DNA of 24,542 bases, from assembly GCA_900542265.1 (NCBI GenBank), contig UQML01000026.1, forward strand, positions 1-24,542, written 5' to 3'. The notes beneath the pieces are model-generated. The model was not told the origin of the DNA, did no database searches, and was given only the letters and a program-made list of their open reading frames with translations. Positions within the stretch are counted from its first letter, which is position 1, and each line of letters starts with the position of its first letter. Source of the DNA: an uncultured Eggerthella sp. GTDB taxonomy: Bacteria; Actinomycetota; Coriobacteriia; Coriobacteriales; Eggerthellaceae. Of this stretch, positions 8,636 through 15,764 are shown piece by piece. Made by a program: the position numbers and the translations under genes.

Positions 8636-8647
8636 CTTTAAGCCCCG

Positions 8648-9205
8648 CTAGATAGACATAAGTTCCTTTTCTTTGGTGTTGAGCTGATCATCAATCATAC
8701 CAATGAAAGAATCAGTAAGTTTTTGGATTTCAGCCTCAGCATGACGCAAATCATCTTCAGGAAGATTGTCACTTTTGACCATTTTTTCAGCAGCAGCGTT
8801 AGCATCACGACGAGCGTTGCGGATAGCGACACGCGCTTCTTCTGCATAGCTGCGGCACTGTTTTACAAACTCTTTACGACGTTCTTCAGTTAACGGTGGG
8901 AAGGAAAGGCGAATGACTGATCCATCATTGTTTGGCGAAATTCCCAAATCAGACTTTTGGATTGCCTGATCAATTGCACCAAGTGCACTCTTGTCCCATG
9001 GCTCGATTACAAGCGTATGAGCATCAGGAGTCTTAATAGCTGCCATTTGATTAATAGGAGTAAGCGTGCCATAGTACTCAGCCTTAACGCGATCAAGAAT
9101 CATCGCGTTTGCGCGACCCGTACGAACGGTTGCAAAGTTAGAGATCAACTGCTCTTGAGCTGCCTCCATACGGCTTTTTGCCTTGTCCATAATTTCGTTC
9201 AGCAT
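8648..9205 (-). CDS. frr: Ribosome recycling factor
   Basis: A 185-residue protein that, with EF-G, splits post-termination ribosomes. The sequence shows the two long helical arms (ISNFATVRTGRANAMILDRV near the N-terminus, RKEFVKQCRSYAEEARVAIR and RNARRDANAAAEK later) and the small central domain with YYGTLTPINQMA. An upstream ATG at 9235 would add ten residues and overlap pyrH. The start at 9205 is preferred because GAAAGGAA lies just upstream and because 185 residues is the family's standard length. It follows pyrH by 13 nt. Confidence 0.96.
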   Translation of the reverse strand: MLNEIMDKAKSRMEAAQEQLISNFATVRTGRANAMILDRVKAEYYGTLTPINQMAAIKTPDAHTLVIEPWDKSALGAIDQAIQKSDLGISPNNDGSVIRLSFPPLTEERRKEFVKQCRSYAEEARVAIRNARRDANAAAEKMVKSDNLPEDDLRHAEAEIQKLTDSFIGMIDDQLNTKEKELMSI

Positions 9206-9218
9206 TGCTTTCCTTTCT

Positions 9219-9944
9219 TTAATCATCAGCAACAACAGTAGTGCCGATGTTTTCGCCTTTTAAGATACGCTCAATGTTACCAGGAACCATGAGGTCAAAT
9301 ACTAAAATAGGAAGATTGTTATCCATACATAACGAAGTGGCAGTTGAATCCATAACGTTCAAACCTTGGTTGAGTACTTCCATATAAGTAATGGTGTCAT
9401 AGCGCTTTGCATCTGGATTCTTCATAGGATCAGAATCATAGATACCATCAACCTTGGTTGCCTTAATGACGCACTCAGCATTAATTTCACAAGCACGCAA
9501 TGCAGCCGTGGTATCAGTAGTAAAGTAAGGATTACCCGTACCTGCAGCAAAAATAACAACAAAACCTTTTTCAAGATGATGAATAGCGCGACGACGAATG
9601 TAAGGTTCCGATACTTGACGCATCTCAATAGCACTCATCACACGTGTTGGAATACCGTGACGCTCAAACGCATCTTGCAAAGCAAGCGCATTCATGCACG
9701 TTGCAAGCATACCAATGTAGTCTGCCTGTGCGCGATCCATGCCTTCAGCTGATCCCGCAAGTCCGCGGAAGATATTACCGCCACCAACAGTAATAGCAAG
9801 CTCAATCCCATCGTCAACAATATCTTTAATTTGACAAGCAAGCTCTTCTACAACTTTAGGATCAATGCCGTAGCCCGTATCACCCTGAAGAGCTTCACCG
9901 GAGAGCTTTAAAAGTACGCGCTTATACTTGTAACCTTGAGTCAT
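9219..9944 (-). CDS. pyrH: Uridylate kinase (UMP kinase)
   Basis: A 241-residue amino-acid-kinase-fold enzyme that phosphorylates UMP to UDP, the usual bacterial hexameric UMP kinase. KRVLLKLSGEAL is the N-terminal phosphate-binding segment, TVGGGNIFRG follows at 52-61, then DRAQADYIGMLATCMNALAL and GTGNPYFTTDTTAALRA, all characteristic. The start has AAAGGA 9-10 nt upstream. It is the first gene of the pyrH-frr-uppS-cdsA-dxr-rseP-ispG-proS block. The spacer to the ABC ATPase gene is 147 nt, so a promoter is likely there, though I cannot pick it with confidence. Confidence 0.97.
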   Translation of the reverse strand: MTQGYKYKRVLLKLSGEALQGDTGYGIDPKVVEELACQIKDIVDDGIELAITVGGGNIFRGLAGSAEGMDRAQADYIGMLATCMNALALQDAFERHGIPTRVMSAIEMRQVSEPYIRRRAIHHLEKGFVVIFAAGTGNPYFTTDTTAALRACEINAECVIKATKVDGIYDSDPMKNPDAKRYDTITYMEVLNQGLNVMDSTATSLCMDNNLPILVFDLMVPGNIERILKGENIGTTVVADD

Positions 9945-10032
9945 GGACGTATCCTTTCACATGGCTTCTCTAAAATTTTGGCGATGAGACTGCCAAACAT
10001 TGAAGCTCTTTGATTTTTATCTTATCTATAGT

Positions 10033-10053
10033 AGCGCAAAAATCTCTTGCGCT
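10033..10053 (-). other. Small hairpin between ABC ATPase gene and pyrH
   Basis: Seven-base arms AGCGCAA and TTGCGCT enclose a seven-nt loop. It lies 39 nt beyond the ATPase stop codon and about 90 nt ahead of pyrH. There is no run of U after it on the minus strand, so it is at most a weak terminator; an operator is equally possible. Confidence 0.3.
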
Positions 10054-10091
10054 TGTATTAGGTAAGCGAGTTCGCGAAAAACCTATATCAA

Positions 10092-10922
10092 TTAGACCAA
10101 ATGGCCCAAGAAATTTTTGGTGCGGTTGTGTTGCGGATGATCAAAAACATCTGCAGGAGAGCCTTGTTCGACAATCACTCCACCATCCATAAAGATAACG
10201 CGATCAGCCACATCGCGCGCAAAACCCATCTCATGGGTAACCACAATCATGGTCATACCGCCGCGAGCAAGTTCTTTCATAACACCTAAAACGTCACGTA
10301 CGAGCTCAGGATCAAGAGCACTTGTCGCCTCATCGAAAAGCATTACATGCGGATCCATCGCAAGCGCACGCGCGATAGCAACACGCTGTTGTTGACCACC
10401 AGAGAGCTGCGAGGGTTTGTAATCCACGCGTTCAGCTAACCCTACGCGCGCTAACTGCTCGACAGCAACACGCTCCGCTTCTTCTTTCGAACGCTTTAAA
10501 ACTTGCTGCTGCGCAAGCATGACATTCCCTTTGGCAGAAAGATGCGGAAAGAGATTGAAGTTCTGAAATACCATACCTACCTTGGCGCGAACCTTGTTAA
10601 TGTCGGTCTTCTTGTCGGTAATTTCGATGTCTTCAAAAAAGATTTTGCCACTCGTTGGTTCTTCAAGCCTATTAATACAGCGAAGCATAGTAGATTTACC
10701 TGAGCCCGAAGGACCCAAGATTACTACAACCTCACCACGATCTACTTCCAGATCCACTCCTTTGATGACTTGTAAATCACCATAGCTTTTATGAAGATTT
10801 TGAATGCGAACAACAGGCTCAAGCTTGTCAATTACAGCAACATGCCCATCTTCTCGCTTATCAAATACCATATCTTCAACAACTTCAGTTGTTTGAGATT
10901 CTGTTGATGTTGTATCGCTCAT
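10092..10922 (-). CDS. Polar amino acid ABC transporter, ATP-binding protein (GlnQ/HisP family)
   Basis: A 276-residue ABC ATPase that powers amino acid import. Walker A GPSGSGKST is at 70-78, the Q-loop glutamine near 120, signature LSGGQQQRVAIARALAMDP from 173, Walker B VMLFDEATSALDPE from 193, and the switch histidine in VVTHEMGFARD near 230. Residues 1-35 are an acidic Thr/Glu-rich extension ahead of the usual start of the domain (VVRIQNLHKSYG). The ATG at 10922 has AAGGAT eight nt upstream; a TTG three codons earlier is less likely. It lies 97 nt after the permease gene, with a structured spacer between. The substrate is probably glutamine, glutamate or another polar amino acid, but it is not determined. 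Confidence 0.95.
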   Translation of the reverse strand: MSDTTSTESQTTEVVEDMVFDKREDGHVAVIDKLEPVVRIQNLHKSYGDLQVIKGVDLEVDRGEVVVILGPSGSGKSTMLRCINRLEEPTSGKIFFEDIEITDKKTDINKVRAKVGMVFQNFNLFPHLSAKGNVMLAQQQVLKRSKEEAERVAVEQLARVGLAERVDYKPSQLSGGQQQRVAIARALAMDPHVMLFDEATSALDPELVRDVLGVMKELARGGMTMIVVTHEMGFARDVADRVIFMDGGVIVEQGSPADVFDHPQHNRTKNFLGHLV

Positions 10923-10961
10923 GCGTACCAATCCTTATAGTAAAACGCTATCCTCGCTAAT

Positions 10962-11012
10962 GCACTTCGGGAAAAATACTACGAGATTTCTCGATTTATT
11001 CCCTCACCGTGC
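10962..11012 (-). other. Nested hairpin in the permease-ATPase spacer
   Basis: Three sets of arms nest in 51 nt: outer GCAC/GTGC (10962-10965 with 11009-11012), middle GGGAA/TTCCC (10969-10973 with 10999-11003), and inner CGAG/CTCG (10982-10985 with 10990-10993) closing a four-base loop. There is no terminal U-run after the outer stem. It may protect or process the intercistronic mRNA, or attenuate ATPase expression. The three stems are seen; the function is inferred. Confidence 0.45.
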
Positions 11013-11019
11013 AACCAAA

Positions 11020-12423
11020 TCACGATCGTTCAAATGAGGCTTGTTCAGCAACACCGGCTGATAAGGAATCGTTGTTTAAAATGCTGTTTTCTTGCAGCTG
11101 ATCTGCTGTCTCTTTACTACGCTTATCTTTTTTGCGCTTGGACTTCTTGACATGAGTTCCACTGTCATTTCCTGCCAAGTAGTTCTCCAAGTGCCCTACT
11201 ACCTTAGCTAAAGGCAAGGTAATGATGAGGTAGAAGCAGGCGGCAACGATATAAGGCGTAATGGAACCAGTGGACGCAACAATGGTTTTTGCATACATGA
11301 CCACTTCCATAACACCTACGGCAGCAAGCAAAGAGGTGTCTTTATAGAGCAAAATAAATTCACTTGTCATAGTCGGAATAACGCGACGCACTGTCTGAGG
11401 AATAATGACATAGATCATAGTCTGAGCACCATTCATTCCTAAAGAACGGCTTGCCTCAAACTGACCCTTAGGAATGGACTGAATACCAGCGCGGAAGATC
11501 TCACACAAATACGCACTTGAATTCATAGAGAGCACAATAACACCCAAGGGGAATGAAGGAATCTGCACACCTGCTAGAGGCAAACCAAAGAAAGCAATAT
11601 AGATCTGCAAGAAGAGTGGTGTGCCACGAATAACATTAACGTAGGTTGTCGCAATGCCACGTAAGACACGATATTTAGACATGCGCATAAGCGACAAGAT
11701 CAAACCGAACGGAATAGCGACTGGGAATGCCACCGCAACAATAGCTAACGCCATCAAAAAACCGTTGAACACCACAGGAAAACTGGTAACTAAAAGCGTT
11801 GGATCCAAGAAGAGGTGCAAGAATTTATTAGAGTTCCACGCTTGTACCCAATCTTGTTCTTTAAGCATCTGAGAGATCTGCTCAGGGATAGACACACCTA
11901 CAACGTTGATAGCAGGAATCCCCGCTATATCGTAGGTAGCCCCATCGCCCAAAGTATACGTTCCAGCTAAAACCATAGCGCCACCCTCAGTGGGGAACTT
12001 TACGTCATAGACCTCAATACGTATATAAGCGCCAGCTGGAAGCACTTCATCAAAATCAAGGGTAAGGGTTTCGTTATCAGTAGTCTCTTTGAAAGCGATA
12101 TTGGTGCGATCCATTAAATCAGCGCCAGAGAGCATGGTCACGCGCAAGTTCTTAGTCGAATAAGAAGTCCCTTCAGGCAAAGTGAACGAAATCCCTTTGA
12201 GTTCTTCTTGTGGACTTGCTTGCCCTTCCCAGGTGATACGGGTAGTTGTTCCCCCCATAACATCATTTCCCGACTCAGCATTAGCGCGCGCGGTACAACG
12301 CTCTACGTCTAAAGCTGTTGCAGTCTGCGGGAATATCGCGACCAGTGATGCCGCCATAATCACGAGCATACACACACATGCCAGTTTTTGAATCATAGTA
12401 AGATTCTTGGCGCCTCGATTCAT
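11020..12423 (-). CDS. Polar amino acid ABC transporter permease with N-terminal extracytoplasmic domain
   Basis: A 467-residue protein. Residues about 210-415 are a standard HisM/GlnP-type permease: GFLMALAIVAVAFPVAIPFG, VNVIRGTPLFLQIYIAFFG, the coupling-helix (EAA-type) loop EASRSLGMNGAQTMIYVIIPQ near 323-343, and YKDTSLLAAVG. It is preceded by a signal-like helix (residues 12-38) and about 165 residues of beta-rich, secreted-looking sequence (for example ISFTLPEGTSYSTKNLRVTM and AGAYIRIEVYDVKF), too short and too different to be a solute-binding domain. The C-terminus is a charged Lys/Arg tail. The start has AAGGAGAT upstream. The genes order as lipoprotein, permease, ATPase on one strand. 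Fused substrate-binding domains are known in GlnP permeases, but this ectodomain is something else and I do not recognise it. Confidence 0.9.
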   Translation of the reverse strand: MNRGAKNLTMIQKLACVCMLVIMAASLVAIFPQTATALDVERCTARANAESGNDVMGGTTTRITWEGQASPQEELKGISFTLPEGTSYSTKNLRVTMLSGADLMDRTNIAFKETTDNETLTLDFDEVLPAGAYIRIEVYDVKFPTEGGAMVLAGTYTLGDGATYDIAGIPAINVVGVSIPEQISQMLKEQDWVQAWNSNKFLHLFLDPTLLVTSFPVVFNGFLMALAIVAVAFPVAIPFGLILSLMRMSKYRVLRGIATTYVNVIRGTPLFLQIYIAFFGLPLAGVQIPSFPLGVIVLSMNSSAYLCEIFRAGIQSIPKGQFEASRSLGMNGAQTMIYVIIPQTVRRVIPTMTSEFILLYKDTSLLAAVGVMEVVMYAKTIVASTGSITPYIVAACFYLIITLPLAKVVGHLENYLAGNDSGTHVKKSKRKKDKRSKETADQLQENSILNNDSLSAGVAEQASFERS

Positions 12424-12472
12424 AAACCTTATCTCCTTAAGGTGTTACGTATTCATGATGATTGAATTGCGC

Positions 12473-12501
12473 ATATTAGATAGCGGGTAAAACTTGCGCA
12501 A
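12473..12501 (-). promoter_or_regulatory. Candidate promoter for the permease-ATPase genes
   Basis: On the minus strand TTGCGC (12501-12496) and TAATAT (12478-12473) are separated by exactly 17 nt, just downstream of the terminator that follows the lipoprotein gene and about 50 nt ahead of the permease start. The hexamers match the housekeeping consensus only partly (3/6 and 4/6), so this is tentative. Confidence 0.35.
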
Positions 12502-12513
12502 AAAGGAAGGCAT

Positions 12514-12556
12514 AAAAAACCCTCCCCACTCATCATACCTGAGAGCAAGGAGGGTT
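12514..12556 (-). terminator. Intrinsic terminator between the lipoprotein and permease genes
   Basis: On the minus strand AACCCTCC (12556-12549) pairs with GGAGGGTT (12525-12518) across a 23-nt loop, and the stem runs into six U's (12519-12514). It lies 40 nt after the binding-protein stop codon and 91 nt ahead of the permease start. Such a leaky terminator would give more binding protein than permease, as in many ABC operons. Confidence 0.75.
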
Positions 12557-12595
12557 GGATGTCAAACACGCGTGTTTTTAGCCTTTAGGTAGTTA

Positions 12596-13390
12596 CTAGC
12601 CTAAGTAATCGACCTGGAGCTGATCCAATACGCCATCTTCTTTAAGCTTTGCGATGGCGTTATTCAAAGCTTCAGTCAAAGCTGGATTGTCTTTTGAAAC
12701 GGCTACTGCGTACTCTTCACCAGTTGCAACAGTCTTTACAACTTCGCAATCAGTAAAGGAAGACTTAACCATACGATCAGCAACAATAGCGTTAGTCCAA
12801 ACGGCATCAGCGTTACCAGACTGAAGAGCGGCAAAACTATCGGTTGCATTACCATATCCTACAATAGTTGCATTGGGGAAGTTTTCCTTTGCAAAATCCT
12901 CACCGGTAGTACCAGACTGAACAGCGATTACTTTGCCTTTCTGATTAAGCTCATCAGAAACATTCTCGGTAGTATAACCAGAGTCCTTCATAACGACAAC
13001 TGCCTGGTCATCAACATAGTAAGCCTCGGTAAAGTCAGCTTGCTCTTGACGCTCAGGAGTAACAGTCATGCCAGAAATAACCACATCGCATTGTCCACCG
13101 GACTCGAGAGCAGGCAACAAACCGTCAAACTGAATGGTGGTTGGCTCATACTCAAGACCGAGTTGCTCAGCGAGTGCTTTACCCAACTCTACGTCATAAC
13201 CAACGTACTCACCATTCTCGAGATTCTCAAATGGTGGATAGTCAGGTGACATAGCAACGGTCAACTTACCGTCATTTACCAAAGTGTAGTCATCAGACTT
13301 AGAATTATTGTCGCAGCCAGCAAGCACACAGAGCGCTAATGCAAGAACAGCGGCAACTGAAAAGACTTTTACAAAGCGAGATGCTTTCAT
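12596..13390 (-). CDS. Polar amino acid ABC transporter, substrate-binding lipoprotein (SBP_bac_3)
   Basis: A 264-residue lipoprotein. The signal peptide (residues 1-25) ends in lipobox LAGC with Cys26 as the lipidated residue. The mature part is a family 3 periplasmic-type binding protein: KLTVAMSPDYPPFENLENGE, GYDVELGKALAEQLGLE, FDGLLPALESGGQCDVVISG with MTVTPERQEQADFTEAYY, and the C-terminal ALNNAIAKLKEDGVLDQLQ. It captures a polar amino acid outside the membrane for the adjacent permease and ATPase. The ATG at 13390 is favoured over one at 13411 because GAAAGGA lies just upstream of it and because the signal peptide then has normal length. A terminator follows the gene. Confidence 0.96.
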   Translation of the reverse strand: MKASRFVKVFSVAAVLALALCVLAGCDNNSKSDDYTLVNDGKLTVAMSPDYPPFENLENGEYVGYDVELGKALAEQLGLEYEPTTIQFDGLLPALESGGQCDVVISGMTVTPERQEQADFTEAYYVDDQAVVVMKDSGYTTENVSDELNQKGKVIAVQSGTTGEDFAKENFPNATIVGYGNATDSFAALQSGNADAVWTNAIVADRMVKSSFTDCEVVKTVATGEEYAVAVSKDNPALTEALNNAIAKLKEDGVLDQLQVDYLG

Positions 13391-13421
13391 GCCTATCCTT
13401 TCTTCATACATTCTTGTTTTT

Positions 13422-13442
13422 GTAAGAATTATCGTAAGAATT
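13422..13442. repeat. Direct repeat upstream of the amino acid binding-protein gene
   Basis: GTAAGAATT occurs at 13422-13430 and again at 13434-13442, a 12-bp period, 30-50 nt ahead of the lipoprotein start. It overlaps where the promoter should be (minus-strand GATAAT lies across the spacer). It could bind a regulator of uptake; only the repeat is observed. Confidence 0.4.
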
Positions 13443-13502
13443 CTGTACCGCTAATAAAAACATACTTTGCCAGGGTTCGTCTCTGCTTTTTTGCCAATGG
13501 CC

Positions 13503-14981
13503 TTACTGAGCGTCAGAGCCTAAGGTCACTTCAGTGGTTTGTTCTTTACCATCACGCACATAGGTAATTTGAATCTTATCCCCAATCTTGTGCGAACGAA
13601 CATCAATCATGACCTCAGAGGAGTCGGTAACGGCCTGTCCATCAATCTTAGTAATGATGTCACCTGATTGAAGTCCTGCTTCAGCAGCACCCGATCCATC
13701 GACAACTGAATTAATATACACACCTGAAGAAGTAGACAAGTTGTAGCGTTGTGCGATCTGATCTGACAAGGTCACCATCGTAATGCCCAATTGAGCATGC
13801 GAGGGAGTTTTACCTTCAATAATCTGCTGGGCAATATCCACAGCGTAATCAACCGGAATTGCAAAGCCAACCCCCGACGAAGAACCCGACTCGGAAGCAA
13901 TCAAAGTATTCACACCAATAAGCTTGCCATCAGCATCAACAAGCGCGCCACCTGAATTACCTGGATTGATAGCTGCATCAGTCTGGATCATGTTGGTGTA
14001 GACCGTGGTTGAGTTAGTTGATGCCATAGCGGTCGAGCGTGATACGGCAGAAATGATGCCCGTTGAAACAGACTGCTCAAGACCAAACGGTGATCCAACC
14101 GCCATAACCCACTCGCCCACAACAAGATCAGAAGAACTACCAATCTCAATTGGAGTAAGGTCAGTTGCATCCACTTTAAGCACCGCTAAGTCTGAAGAAG
14201 GATCCGTACCCACAATATGACCCTCATACTCGGTGGCATTAGCTACAACAACAAAACGCTGACCATCTTCTACGACATGGTAATTAGTTAAGATGTAGCC
14301 ATCTTTAGAAAGAATGATACCTGAACCTAATGATGTCGCTGTTGAAGAAGAGCTTTGGGCAAAGGGGTTGGACGATTGAGCTGAATACACATCAATATTA
14401 ACGACACTTGGCAAAGTTTTTTGAGCGACTGCTTCTGCTAGCGTGACATCACTCCCTTGTACGGTAAAGGTTGAACCACCATCTCCACCCAAAGTTGTGG
14501 AAAACCCTTTGCCTGGCACCAAAAAAGAAACACCAAATGCCAAAAGACACGCAAGAGCAGCGCCAATAAAACCAAACAATACAACTTGCCCTCGCGTCAT
14601 CGTGCTTGCATGCTCAGCGTGGTGAACAGCAGGTTGCGGTGTTGGTTGTGATGTTGGTTGCGCATAACCCTGTTGTGCATATCCTGTTTGATACCCACTC
14701 TGGTACGGTGCCTGCTGGCTTGTTGGTTGAGACGCTGATGACTGCTGAGCTTGTGCCTGTTGTGCCTGAGTTTGTTGAGCATATGCGCCCGGTGATTTAT
14801 GGGTTTGATACACCTGAGTAGGCTGTGTTTGCGAAACAGGGGGAACTGACACTACCGGCGGAACGTCACTGGGTTGCGGAGCAGACGGAGCCGACTCACC
14901 CGCAGCACTCGATTGCGTGAGTCCTCCATGAGACTCATCGCCCGATGAAGGAATATGATATGGATTCTGTTCATTAGTCAT
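13503..14981 (-). CDS. htrA: Membrane-anchored HtrA/DegP-like serine protease with PDZ domain
   Basis: A 492-residue protein. Residues 1-125 are a cytoplasmic, low-complexity Gln/Pro/Ser-rich stretch with repeated GYQTGYAQQGYAQP-like units. A single membrane helix spans 133-155. The protease domain has His235 (TNYHVV), Asp264 (SSDLAVL) and Ser343 (NPGNSGGAL), and a C-terminal PDZ domain spans about 398-487 (QSGDIITKIDGQAV). This is the plan of HtrA/DegP proteins in Gram-positives, which degrade or refold damaged exported proteins outside the membrane. The ATG at 14981 is chosen because GGGAG precedes it; a frame-extending ATG at 15026 has no such site. It is monocistronic by context, with a promoter call at 15110-15138. 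Confidence 0.95.
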   Translation of the reverse strand: MTNEQNPYHIPSSGDESHGGLTQSSAAGESAPSAPQPSDVPPVVSVPPVSQTQPTQVYQTHKSPGAYAQQTQAQQAQAQQSSASQPTSQQAPYQSGYQTGYAQQGYAQPTSQPTPQPAVHHAEHASTMTRGQVVLFGFIGAALACLLAFGVSFLVPGKGFSTTLGGDGGSTFTVQGSDVTLAEAVAQKTLPSVVNIDVYSAQSSNPFAQSSSSTATSLGSGIILSKDGYILTNYHVVEDGQRFVVVANATEYEGHIVGTDPSSDLAVLKVDATDLTPIEIGSSSDLVVGEWVMAVGSPFGLEQSVSTGIISAVSRSTAMASTNSTTVYTNMIQTDAAINPGNSGGALVDADGKLIGVNTLIASESGSSSGVGFAIPVDYAVDIAQQIIEGKTPSHAQLGITMVTLSDQIAQRYNLSTSSGVYINSVVDGSGAAEAGLQSGDIITKIDGQAVTDSSEVMIDVRSHKIGDKIQITYVRDGKEQTTEVTLGSDAQ

Positions 14982-15109
14982 ATGCTCTCCCGAATGTATG
15001 TACTCAATGAAACAATGCTGTCTCATGTCCTAATAAAATAGCTTCATCACACAAAGCCACTGTTTATGAAATCACAACCATGAGCAATCTAAGTGCTGAT
15101 CACAGAGGT

Positions 15110-15138
15110 TTTATACTTCATCCACCATTATTCCCCAA
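15110..15138 (-). promoter_or_regulatory. Candidate htrA promoter
   Basis: On the minus strand TTGGGG (15138-15133) and TATAAA (15115-15110) are 17 nt apart, a good housekeeping-type spacing with a near-consensus -10. Transcription would begin near 15103, giving a leader of about 120 nt to the htrA start at 14981. Confidence 0.5.
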
Positions 15139-15161
15139 TTGCTCCACAATTCATTCAAAAA

Positions 15162-15181
15162 GTTTGTGCTCGTTTGTGCTC
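15162..15181. repeat. Perfect tandem 10-bp repeat upstream of htrA promoter
   Basis: GTTTGTGCTC occurs twice head to tail (15162-15171 and 15172-15181), one helical turn apart. It lies about 60-80 bp upstream of the predicted htrA transcription start, where activators often bind. It does not match CIRCE, HspR or CtsR sites that I know. Confidence 0.6.
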
Positions 15182-15184
15182 TAC

Positions 15185-15211
15185 AGATCCTCAAAACAAA
15201 AAACGCTCGAA
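15185..15211 (-). repeat. Truncated copy of a terminator 3' half
   Basis: These 27 nt repeat 15684-15711 with one substitution and one fewer A in the A-run. Read on the minus strand it is the 3' stem arm plus U-tract of the terminator at 15697-15736, but here the matching 5' arm is absent. The only partner found is a bulged CGCT-CGA segment far upstream near 15275. It looks like a duplicated or decayed terminator. Confidence 0.6.
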
Positions 15212-15696
15212 TTTAAGTGCATGTCATAAAGATTTTGATCGCCCTGTCTAACTAGATACGAAAATACTCTGTCGAAGCGCGCCCCCCTACTACTTAAAAG
15301 AACATTCTTCAGTTTTGAAGGGGTTTTAGCTAACAATGACTTAGTAATAGCCTAATGCAACTTTTCTCGATTTTTTACCGTTTTTGACGAGATTGAGCTT
15401 TCAGCGAGCCTTCCTCCTCATTTCATTCCATCAAGACGAGTCTCTTATTCCTCATGTGTCTAATAACGTGACAAAACCGATACCTTGTGTGTGCCTTTTG
15501 GCATCTTTTCATGGTGGCGATGGGGTTGCTAAGACACGCAACCCTCACTAAAAGTCTTATCTCGTCACGATAAGCGTCGAAAACCGATATTGAGTGAAGA
15601 TTCATTCAAAACGTAACACTCAAAGATTAGGATCGTTCACTTATGTAGTCTTACATAGCATATGGAGCTATCAGCTTCAAAGTAGATCCTCAAAAC

Positions 15697-15736
15697 AAAA
15701 AAACGCCCGAACATTTCCATAAGAAACATTCGAGCG
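15697..15736 (-). terminator. Intrinsic terminator of the orphan binding-protein gene
   Basis: On the minus strand CGCTCGAA (15736-15729) pairs with TTCGGGCG (15711-15704), with one G-U pair. The stem can extend inward past a two-base mismatch, and it runs into seven U's (15703-15697). It lies 28 nt after the stop codon of the gene at 15765. Confidence 0.8.
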
Positions 15737-15764
15737 CCTTATCATGTCTGATTATACGATGGGG

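Larger units (their letters stand above)
14982..15764. other. 783-nt gene-free region between htrA and an orphan binding protein
   Basis: No frame here has both a ribosome binding site and protein-like sequence. A 60-codon frame at 15423-15605 (minus) has no Shine-Dalgarno and a composition unlike its neighbours. The region holds the htrA promoter and 5' leader (14982-15138), a tandem 10-bp repeat, two copies of a 27-28 nt terminator-like segment, and, at 15492-15571, small hairpins such as GGGTTGC/GCAACCC (15523-15529 with 15538-15544) and CTTATC/GATAAG. A small RNA gene is possible but not shown. Confidence 0.5.

Noticed and set aside
8957..9241. Plus-strand frames antisense to frr and pyrH (8957-9241, 9366-9752)
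   Set aside because: They are antisense to highly conserved genes and have no start signals.
13503..14981. CIRCE, HspR or CtsR heat-shock operator upstream of htrA
   Set aside because: None of the known operator sequences is present; the tandem GTTTGTGCTC repeat is different.
15423..15605. A 60-codon minus-strand frame in the htrA-to-orphan-SBP gap
   Set aside because: No ribosome binding site, and an implausible Arg/His/Met-rich composition. It overlaps hairpins rather than a coding pattern.
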